From positions 248,001 to 312,000 of the forward strand of contig OW569383.1 of the NCBI GenBank assembly GCA_937625935.1: a stretch of 64,000 bases of DNA, given 5' to 3'. The notes beneath the pieces were generated by a model. It saw nothing but the letters and a program-made list of their open reading frames with translations. It had not been told where the DNA came from and searched no databases. Positions 55,501 to 62,584 of this stretch are shown in pieces. The stretch's first letter is position 1. Each line of letters starts with the position of its first letter. Origin of the DNA: Tetramitus jugosus (Eukaryota > Heterolobosea > Eutetramitea > Acrasida > Vahlkampfiidae). Position numbers and translations under genes: made by a program.

Positions 55501-56045
55501 CGAACAGTGAATTGAGCAGCACCACTGAGTCTTTGTGTTGTAGTTGTTGTGGTGGTGGTGGCTGTGGTGGTTGGTGGTGATGGTGATTGATGAGAGCTAC
55601 TGTCATGTTGCTGTTGTTGTAGGATTGGTGGAGATGATGATGATGACTTGTTTGCTAACATTGGTTGCTGTTGACTCTGCATAGCTCTTGCTACAGCGAC
55701 AGCTTGCAGTTGCTGAGAGCTCAACATGGTTGCAGAGGAGTTTTGTTGTTGCTGTTGTTGTTGTTGTTGATATTGTAAAGGAGTTTGCATATTGTTGTAA
55801 ATGTTGCCGTTTGTTGTTGTTGTGTACTGTAGTGAAGCTACAGTGTTTGGAGAGAGAGTTGCTGACAATAGTTGTTGTTGTTGATTGGAAGGAAAATTGA
55901 AATAATTGGATAAATTGGCGTCTTCATCCGACTCTAGCGATATATCAGCCAGTTGACTGTTGGACAATAAGACTTGATTTGTTGTTGTTGTTGTTGTTGA
56001 TTGTGTTGGTGGTTGTTGTTGGAATGGATAGTTGTTGTTACTCAT
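52512..56045 (-). CDS. Two-repeat Myb (SANT) DNA-binding protein
   Basis: An 1177-residue protein. Residues about 423-525 hold two adjacent Myb repeats: RWTEAQNRALREAVLKYGPR, NWKRIASEI, CNQRWHRV; then GDWTPEEDDLLFSLVQEFGE, AWTKVAETIPGRTDIQCRHR. The Trp spacing and recognition helices are those of R2R3-type Myb domains that bind DNA in promoters. The N-terminal 400 residues are Gln/Thr/Ser/Asn-rich, typical of activation regions. A further conserved-looking region at about 910-990 (NVFIPWSEAEEVVLKKECLA, LKRHYLRLKAAKVDF) resembles a third, diverged SANT-type helix bundle. The C-terminus is alternately basic (KKDRKKKEPKEKKADKPKKE) and acidic. A nuclear transcription factor or chromatin component; targets unknown. 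No intron. Confidence 0.88.
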   Translation of the reverse strand: MSNNNYPFQQQPPTQSTTTTTTNQVLLSNSQLADISLESDEDANLSNYFNFPSNQQQQLLSATLSPNTVASLQYTTTTNGNIYNNMQTPLQYQQQQQQQQQNSSATMLSSQQLQAVAVARAMQSQQQPMLANKSSSSSPPILQQQQHDSSSHQSPSPPTTTATTTTTTTTQRLSGAAQFTVRVNSNLNALQQQQQQASTSSSTLPTTTTTTNNTATTTTTTTGVASVPGGTIVIGNIKFPANPNLAMMNPSLAASTATTTTTVTPPPLSSSSSTTTTTDSHHSHLQQSPRGGLNIALHPSVVSASSTTNTTTTASLNSTSTSPTTATTAAAATGSNDIFIAKKTTSATVTSPLQQEQASVVADHSELPPNTPTSSSNDKKSKKSKSSSSSASASTPTSSSSGATSPGGTPTGSSSSGNRVRSKTCKRWTEAQNRALREAVLKYGPRNWKRIASEIGGHFTADQCNQRWHRVSNPRIIKGDWTPEEDDLLFSLVQEFGESAWTKVAETIPGRTDIQCRHRFFQRKREIEASVVAKNSSSSGSSSMLGAMGVGSGTASSTSTFSVHSPSSANVSISSFSLSSATPSALLKKIGDQQQQGNSGDMMIDDEGDDTEDSLINNGGSSSSLLSHEQLNNSAVDGPLLSAESPVPRRLSTHMSFPNTPSSKFSALLESSPHGQLIPSAMLLKQQQRQSLTSAADQQGSDAAVSNADIQQQTAPSMDIAEYRKFARQYANYGKRSGDSVTNDMSSFSYVEEEMFDDYEEQESIYEFVSAEKQQQEPSSPTPSNVTAPVMNVPHRSARMLDLDQDEEDDDAEMLEIDQDDGISTAPTGPSISLSTTSASTVAPSTVTSHQSSVDEDTKIHLLMSPSATGDRIIVSLFNSGDAALSSTHDKLSRKKGGKKQTTGSVNRMRGNLNVFIPWSEAEEVVLKKECLAYGDQMPDFATILTHHSMSFHPLHTPDVLKRHYLRLKAAKVDFTDSMSTITPSDKYSEEVLESEFGALREVKSKKDRFVKKDRKKKEPKEKKADKPKKERKKKEAEQAAPGPRVQKRKLKTLSDEDDDDIKSTVSGRFGAKKKRVSSKQIKKQKSSDTEEDDDQGQKVLFEALNILGTHNKVEATNAASDESDDVSMEKEEEEETEVKPSVVQEDNAAMLLSFSAIATEPSAEDQMQDENGSTST

Positions 56046-56910
56046 TTTTGATCACTTGTGAAAATACGTACGATTATGGTTCCAAATGAACAATAGTCAA
56101 TGAGATACTTTTGTTTGAAGTTGTTGTTGTTGTTGTTGAAAACTCAGTGAGTGTTTCTGTTGTTGAACCAATAGTTGATAGTGCACTGTGAGTTTGATGA
56201 TGATTTTTTTGTCGTAGTTGATTTGTAGAAGCAAAAAGGTCTACAACAGAAAGAACAACGTTTTTTGTTTTGCGTGTGCAAGAAACTCTCTGACAAGTGA
56301 CCGGTTTTGACACATTTACAACAGGAATTGTTTGTTTATGGATTTACAATAAAGAATTCGATCTGTTTCTCCGAAACGGAGATTCGCGTATTTTGTCTCG
56401 ACAAGGCATTCCACCAGGGAAGACCAGGTTTGGCAAGGACCCCCAAAGCTACATCCGATCACTATTTCTGCGCTCAGAGGTTGCGTTTTGGACAAAAGGT
56501 TTCGTTACTCTTCAAAGCCCCGTCCTCTTCTTGGACAGGTTAACCATCACTAGCTATCGTTGCAACACGCGGATCAAGACTCAGTTCCATTTTACATTCT
56601 CACCCCTAAAAACGAAACAAAAACCATTCAACAAAAATTGCTTGTCTTGCTGATCCTGTGGACAACCGGTTTGGAAAAGATAATATAGTTCGCCCGACCC
56701 TTTCACATATTTTTTGTGTTGGAGAGACAGAACCCTTGAGGAGATCCACAATTTCAAAGGCTTTTCTATCTTTACAAAAAACCAACAACATTTTCAATTT
56801 CGTTTCCAAAAAAGAACTGTATTAGTTGCGAACTTTGACTCTTGTGGCCACAATTTCTCTCAAGATTTCTCGTGTGCAGTTGAACAAGACGGAGACATTT
56901 AGCTTATTGG
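56046..56910. other. Long divergent intergenic region
   Basis: An 865-bp region between the Myb gene (minus) and a low-complexity gene (plus), the longest gene-free stretch here. Frames of 78-118 codons exist at 56297-56653 but show no motif and overlap on several registers. The region next to 56045 is GTT-repeat rich. Long promoter or 5' leader sequence of two regulatory genes is the likeliest content. Nothing specific is recognised. Confidence 0.45.
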
Positions 56911-58230
56911 ATGGGACCAATGAGCGAGAGCAACAACAACATCAATAATAATTATACCAAAACCAATCGGGGGAATAGCACTGGTTACGAAAGCAACACA
57001 ACAAGATCCACGACAAGTCAGTCTTCATCTACCAATACAACCAGTTCTACAACCACGACTGGCAACAATAACACCAGCACTGGCAGTGCAAAGAGATGGT
57101 ACTTTTATTCGTTTGAAAAAGAGTCCAGAGAGAAGGCGCGACGGGAGAAATCAATGGCGCCAAACGAAGAAATTTTAGCTTTTGATACCCCACTTACGGC
57201 ATCGAGTGCAGCTTCTAGGGAGGCACACTTGCAACACTCTTCCAACCTTGTTTCTAACAGAGGCAGCAGTGGTGAATTTCATTTGAAGAGAAAGAAACTG
57301 GAAGATATTGTTGCTCAGACGCAGCAACAACATCCTGCTATTGTGACTGCTACAGCAACAGCAGCACCATTACTGAATAAGAGCCAGGTAGGTCAACAGA
57401 GTAGCTCTAGTAGTCAGAGTCAACCATGGTATCCACGATCACGACCACAGGCCACTGTTCAGCAGGAGAGCAATATTCATTATCAAAACAACAATAACAA
57501 AGTAAGTAGATTTGAAATCTTTCGTGACAATCTAGGTGGAATGACGAGTGAGAATGATAGGAACAGACGCAACAACCAGCATTGCAGTAGCGCAAGTAGT
57601 GTCGGTAGTCGCACAAAGCAGAACATTATGAGCTCTACTCCTCATTTGGAAACTGTTGTTGCGACGACTTCGAGCATTGCTTCTAGCACTGCTACTGCTG
57701 CTGCTGCTGTTATCAGTCCTACCTTTTTCTTTGCTGCTCCTTCGGATCAACCATCAAATATACCTTCTCTTTCTAATTCAACGATAACACAGTCAACCTC
57801 TGCATTCAAGCAAACTGTCTCTACAATTGATATTGCAAGTGATGAGAGTGATGATCTCGAAGCCACAAAGCCCAATAACGACAATAACAGAACAAAGGTT
57901 ATTCCTGCCGGTGAGCTCACATCAAGCCAACAACAAGACAACCAATCTGGTTTTGTTTTGTCGCCAGCACTCTCATTATCCTCATCTCACATCGAAGCTC
58001 AAAACCAGAGCAACAGCAACAGCACCTCAGCATCACAGCATCATCATCTTCATGAACTTTCAACGCCTTTATCTTCTCCTCGCTCAACTGATCAACAACA
58101 ATTGGTGGATCATCTTGCAGAGATTGAAAGGAAAAGAGTGGTTTGTCAGCGAATAGCAATTCCACAGCTATTGAACCCTGTCACACCAAAGGAACAGAAA
58201 GACGAACTCCCTCCAGAAAATGAAGAGTAA
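56911..58230 (+). CDS. Low-complexity Ser/Thr/Asn/Gln-rich protein, unknown
   Basis: A 439-residue frame. The first 55 residues are Asn/Thr/Ser repeats. Residues about 60-92 (KRWYFYSFEKESREKARREK then SMAPNEEILAFDT) are the only densely structured segment and may be a short helical binding motif. The remainder is Ser/Gln/Thr-rich with short basic (HLKRKKLED) and acidic (DIASDESDDLEA) clusters. The last 60 residues (VDHLAEIERKRVVCQRIAIP) are again helical. A nuclear or RNA-related role is possible from composition only. The frame starts at an ATG that follows an in-frame stop; a shorter version from the next Met is equally possible. Confidence 0.6.
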   Translation: MGPMSESNNNINNNYTKTNRGNSTGYESNTTRSTTSQSSSTNTTSSTTTTGNNNTSTGSAKRWYFYSFEKESREKARREKSMAPNEEILAFDTPLTASSAASREAHLQHSSNLVSNRGSSGEFHLKRKKLEDIVAQTQQQHPAIVTATATAAPLLNKSQVGQQSSSSSQSQPWYPRSRPQATVQQESNIHYQNNNNKVSRFEIFRDNLGGMTSENDRNRRNNQHCSSASSVGSRTKQNIMSSTPHLETVVATTSSIASSTATAAAAVISPTFFFAAPSDQPSNIPSLSNSTITQSTSAFKQTVSTIDIASDESDDLEATKPNNDNNRTKVIPAGELTSSQQQDNQSGFVLSPALSLSSSHIEAQNQSNSNSTSASQHHHLHELSTPLSSPRSTDQQQLVDHLAEIERKRVVCQRIAIPQLLNPVTPKEQKDELPPENEE

Positions 58231-58429
58231 GGTCATTTGCGCGCCAAAAATTTTGGTGTAACGGCCACATGACAAAACAATTTTTGACACTTGCTTTTCC
58301 ACAGGAACTCTCCTTGTCACACAATCAACACGAAAGTCAGACTCGAAGAATCCAAGGTCCATTCACATTCATTGCCATTAAAAAAACGCTCAGCGTACAC
58401 TACCTTGTTGTTGTTTGTTGTTGCATGAT

Positions 58430-59866
58430 ATGCGAGAGATTATTTCCATTCATATCGGACAAGCAGGCATGTTTTTTGATCATGAATCGTTCATGCGATC
58501 ATTTATTGACTGACATTCCAAATTTTTGTTGTAATTATTTTCGGATGAAGGAGTTCGCATGGGAGAGGAGATTTGGCGATTGTATTGCGCGGAGCATGGA
58601 ATACAGTTTGACGGCACGATTAGTGACAAGTTTGGTACTGATGACACTATTGTTCAGTCATCAGCTAATATATTCTCTGAATACCAATCAAAATGCTATA
58701 TTCCAAATTGTGTCATGCTGGACAGCGAAGACTCTTCTATTGAGCATGTTCGCTCGGGTGAACTGCGTGGCTTGTTCAATATGAAGAATTTGATAAGTAC
58801 GGGCACTGAATCCCTTGGAAGTTTTTCTAAAGCTTATTATTGTCCAATGCGCAAGAGTCAGGTGAGTCAGTGTATTGAGAGAATACAATTGATGACTGAT
58901 GGAATTTCAGAGCTGCAAGGATTTATGATATTTCACTCGATGGGTGGTGGATCAGGATCAGGATTAACTTCTTTATTGTTGGAGGAGTTGTCGATCGAGT
59001 TTCCAAAGAAGATTATTGCGAATATTGCTGTCCATCCTTCCCGACATCCATCACCTTGTATTATTGAACCTTACAATAGTGTTTTATGCACGAGAGAAGT
59101 AATAGATTACTGTGATGCGTCATACACGATGGACAATCATGCTTTGAGTGAGATATGTCGTCAAGTATATCGTACTGATGGCTCAGATATGCATCGGTTG
59201 AATAGATTAATTGCGCAATCTACTTCAGACGTCACTTGCCCTCTTAGATATAGCAATTTTCAGATGGAGCAGCTCTATAGCAATCTTTCACCATATCCAA
59301 GACTGCACTTCTTGTTGACATCAGGTCGAAGGGCTCCTAACACTGCTCATCACAATATTGATCTAATAACAAAGAAGATACTGAGTGGGCATCTCGTTCA
59401 AGCGACCTGCATCCCAAGTCGTGGCATCTATACCTCTTATTGTTTACAATACAGAGGATCATCCGTGAATTTCAATCAAATCAATCGCGCAATTACTCAG
59501 TCAAAGGATATCATTCCCTTTACTCGCTATTCTCCCTCTAACATTCAAGTGTTAGTCAATCCTAAAGCACCACCGTCACACGGTCAAAACCTAACAGACA
59601 TCAATTGTGATGATTCCGGACTTAGTACCTCTTCCTCTCCTAATCCTCAACTCGCATCTAAAAACGCTGTATCTCTCAGTGCCACATCGAATTGTTCATC
59701 GATACGTCATGTGTTATCACGAAATCGACGGAATGTTGATCTCATGCTGCAGAAGAAAGCGTTCGTGCATTGGTTTACAGTCGATGGAATGGAGGAAAGT
59801 GAGCTCGCAGATTGTCGTGAGACAGTCTTTCGGATTGAGCAGGAATACAGAGATCTCGAGTCCTAG
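58430..59866 (+). CDS. Highly divergent alpha-tubulin-like protein, two exons (58430-58466, 58551-59866)
   Basis: Exon 1 encodes MREIISIHIGQA plus the first base of a Gly codon; exon 2 starts in GVRMGEEIWRLYCAEHGIQ. Together they align without gaps to the alpha-tubulin N-terminus. The intron 58467-58550 (84 nt) has a GC donor (CAG|GCATGT) and AG acceptor. The protein is 450 residues, the length of alpha-tubulin. Nucleotide-loop GGGSGSGLTSLLLEEL stands at about 142 (canonical GGGTGSG), PYPRLHF at about 261, and KKAFVHWFTVDGMEESE near the end. Identity to ordinary tubulin is low, the acidic tail is short (EYRDLES), a Ser/Asn-rich insertion lies at about 355-385, and the residue aligned with catalytic Glu254 appears to be Gln. 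Naegleria is known to use unusual tubulins for mitosis; whether this is one is not shown. Confidence 0.88.
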
Positions 59867-59919
59867 GAGTACCCGTGTTCGCTATTATTCTCCGACTCTA
59901 TCACGACCGTTAGCATTTT

Positions 59920-62076
59920 ATGCCTTTCAGGAAACTACGAATCGGTATGAAGCAAAGATTATCTCCTATTCGATCCAACTCTCAGATAACTACGACTGAT
60001 CACTCAACAGACGCCACTGGAGTGAACAATAATCGAATGACATCTTCAAGAGCTTCCACATCTAGGTCCCTCTCTAAAACGAGTAGAAATTCGAGTCGAA
60101 AGAGCTCTCATTCAACAACAACAACAACTTGTTCTTCATCTTCAGGTAGTGCTGTGAATGGTAGTGGTGGAGGTAGCTCGAATGCATGGATGAGAAGTCA
60201 TCCGTTAGAGGGTGATGGCGTACTGGTCAACTTTTTCCATTTTCTATTCAAGAAGAACAAGGATTTGATGGGTTGTCCCGTGAGGATACCGCAAACAATT
60301 GTGTATGAACACAACTTTCCTAGAGATTGGTTTACTTATGATGAGAAGACACAGGAGATTCGAAAAACATCGGGCAAGGACCTGGATACCAAAAGAATAG
60401 CAGTGGAGTTTACCAGAGGTCAAGGTATAGATGGTGATAGTAGTGGAGCCAGTACGACCATACACAATGAAAACACATCTAGTTCCTTGGATAATAATTT
60501 GATTCATAACAATGATTTTGAGCAAGAAATTGGGAACACAGAGATTGTAGCATCGTACTTGTCTCAAACTGAAGACGCATCTGGACAACTAGCTACAATA
60601 GTCGAGTTTTTTGATAAACAGGGGCTGGACGAGTTCTTGTATAAGCGATCAAGGAGAGAGTACGGAATATTGCAACAGTTTATTCCTCCAAAGGGAGCAT
60701 ACAACTCCACTGTGCAGGCGATATGGTCACCGCATGTGATACGAGTAGAGCGAAGAAGTAATGCATTCAAACTAATCGATAATAGGAGAAAACAACGTGT
60801 TTCGAACTTTGAGAGATCTGTGACATATGAGGGTCCAGCTCACTATAGCACGCAAGTACTGTGTGCTCCACAGTTGAAGAAGGAAGTCAGCGAAATTTGT
60901 GAAAATATTGTCAACCATTTCTATTCGACAGAGCACAGGAGAATAACCAGAATGGTGCTGTACTTTAAAGTTGATGCACTCAATAGAGTTTGGCTTCTAT
61001 GGTCCTCCTGTATTCGTGTTAAATCGAGCCATGCTACAAATAATGCGGTTATAAATGGATTAGTGGCGAACGAGTTAAACCTTGCTCCTAGGTTTTTACC
61101 TCCGAACTCTGAAATGAATGATCATGGTCTTTTTGATCAGGTTTCTAAACCACAGTGGACAAAGAGTAATAACTATTCGAACTTAAAATTGGAAGAGCTA
61201 GTTGATTCTTCTATACATATACCGAGAGTGAATACACCACCAACTCCGAACAAGTGCTTTATCTGTGGTTTGCCACTTAAGAGTCGAAGAACTTTATCAC
61301 CAATCATTAGACATAATGATCTCAATAGAGCATCCTTCGTAGCAGTCGAAACTACATCAATGTTAGATTCCCAAAAGAGAGAAGAAAAGATACATGTTCC
61401 CGATACAGATGAGATACGATCTCTTTTAATGCTGGTAGAGGAACTGGAGGACCTAAGTTATGCATGTCATTCACACTTCCTGGATGAGTGTAATAATTTT
61501 CGTTTTATAATGCCTCTCAATATTCAAGAAGCACGAGAGAACCAGAATGACATAATAATTCATTATTGGCAAACATTTGAACAAAGATTAGGGATAAGAA
61601 GTGGAGGGGATTCTGATCACTGTCTCTATATCTCTCCTACGAACAATATCAAGCTCCAAAAGTCATTTGCCCAGGTTATAAAGGACATTCAGGCTCACAT
61701 TGAGGAGAAGCGTCAGGAGTTGCTTCCACCACGAGAGAGCGATATCAACCCAATTAACATGACACCAGATTCAAGAGCAAGACTCAATCAATCACCGCAG
61801 TTATCTCCTTCCACACCTAAGCGACATCAAGGAAGGCAGTTATGTGATTTGTGCTCAGTTGCTTCACCAAGGACCTCTTTCCGGTCTCGACGATTCTCAG
61901 TATCTTCAGATTTGAACAGATCAAGCACTAGAAGTGATGATAGCTCGATTGTACTCCACAATCGACCTCATTCTGTCGTCCAACTTAGAAGTTCTTCAAC
62001 TGATTCAAGGAGGAGTCGCTCTAGCAGCGTGTTTGAATCTCATGGAGAGTTGCCTTCCATTAATCGAAGGTTGTGA
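59920..62076 (+). CDS. Conserved uncharacterised protein, possibly flagellar
   Basis: A 718-residue protein starting 54 bp after the tubulin-like gene. Residues 1-100 are basic and Ser/Thr-rich. The structured part (about 100-400) includes SHPLEGDGVLVNFFHFLFKK, EHNFPRDWFTYDEKTQEI, YNSTVQAIWSPHVIRVERRS, and RMVLYFKVDALNRVWLLWSS, a strongly patterned segment that looks like a conserved domain of unknown function. Two C-x2-C pairs follow (NKCFICGLPL about 447; RQLCDLCSVA about 645) and could bind zinc. The end is Arg/Ser-rich. I do not recognise the family. Position between tubulin and a radial-spoke gene hints at a cytoskeletal role, but gene order in such genomes is weak evidence. Confidence 0.7.
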   Translation: MPFRKLRIGMKQRLSPIRSNSQITTTDHSTDATGVNNNRMTSSRASTSRSLSKTSRNSSRKSSHSTTTTTCSSSSGSAVNGSGGGSSNAWMRSHPLEGDGVLVNFFHFLFKKNKDLMGCPVRIPQTIVYEHNFPRDWFTYDEKTQEIRKTSGKDLDTKRIAVEFTRGQGIDGDSSGASTTIHNENTSSSLDNNLIHNNDFEQEIGNTEIVASYLSQTEDASGQLATIVEFFDKQGLDEFLYKRSRREYGILQQFIPPKGAYNSTVQAIWSPHVIRVERRSNAFKLIDNRRKQRVSNFERSVTYEGPAHYSTQVLCAPQLKKEVSEICENIVNHFYSTEHRRITRMVLYFKVDALNRVWLLWSSCIRVKSSHATNNAVINGLVANELNLAPRFLPPNSEMNDHGLFDQVSKPQWTKSNNYSNLKLEELVDSSIHIPRVNTPPTPNKCFICGLPLKSRRTLSPIIRHNDLNRASFVAVETTSMLDSQKREEKIHVPDTDEIRSLLMLVEELEDLSYACHSHFLDECNNFRFIMPLNIQEARENQNDIIIHYWQTFEQRLGIRSGGDSDHCLYISPTNNIKLQKSFAQVIKDIQAHIEEKRQELLPPRESDINPINMTPDSRARLNQSPQLSPSTPKRHQGRQLCDLCSVASPRTSFRSRRFSVSSDLNRSSTRSDDSSIVLHNRPHSVVQLRSSSTDSRRSRSSSVFESHGELPSINRRL

Positions 62077-62228
62077 CATGGTGCTTTTATTTGTCAGTCA
62101 GTGTTTCACTGTCTGACATTCGTAATTACAAATAATACACACCGCATCATTTTTACACAAGGGAGCAAACAAATGACTCTAGAGTTATTCGAGCTTGGAA
62201 TGTTAGTTCATCGTTGATGAATTCTTTG

Positions 62229-62477
62229 TTATTTTGTTGATTCTGGGTTCCCAATTGGCTCTTCAGATTGCGTGTTGTGCTCTGGATGATTCTTGAGGCG
62301 GAAAGGTGGTTTCTGACCTGCTTTCACGGCAAAGTAGTTGGCTGACCACTTGTAGAGGTCTTCCGGAGATGGTTGAGCTCGGATTGCATCCTTCGTAAAT
62401 ATCTTGATGATCGATCCTAGATCTTGAGGAATAGCGATCTGTTCCGAACAATACAGAATCTCACTCTTCAGAGGCAT
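62229..62477 (-). CDS. RSP11: RSP11/ROPN1L-like flagellar radial spoke protein (RIIa domain)
   Basis: An 82-residue protein. Residues 3-60 (SEILYCSEQIAIPQDLGSII, KIFTKDAIRAQP, LYKWSANYFAVKAG) match the dimerisation/docking (RIIa) domain of ropporin-like proteins from the first residues on, including the C-x-x-Q-I-x-I-P opening and the L-x-x-W-S-A-x-Y-F end. In flagella, RSP11 docks on an A-kinase-anchoring radial spoke protein (RSP3). Vertebrate ROPN1L continues for about 150 more residues; this protein stops 22 residues after the domain with a polar tail, as do minimal flagellar RIIa proteins. Its presence shows that the organism builds motile flagella. Confidence 0.88.
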   Translation of the reverse strand: MPLKSEILYCSEQIAIPQDLGSIIKIFTKDAIRAQPSPEDLYKWSANYFAVKAGQKPPFRLKNHPEHNTQSEEPIGNPESTK

Positions 62478-62584
62478 TTATGAATCGGTTGGTACTGTGT
62501 TTCTCAGAAAAAGCTTTGAGCTGCATTTGCAACCAGTTTATCGTTAATCAAATTGGCGCGCACTCCCGGAGAATCATAAAGAAA

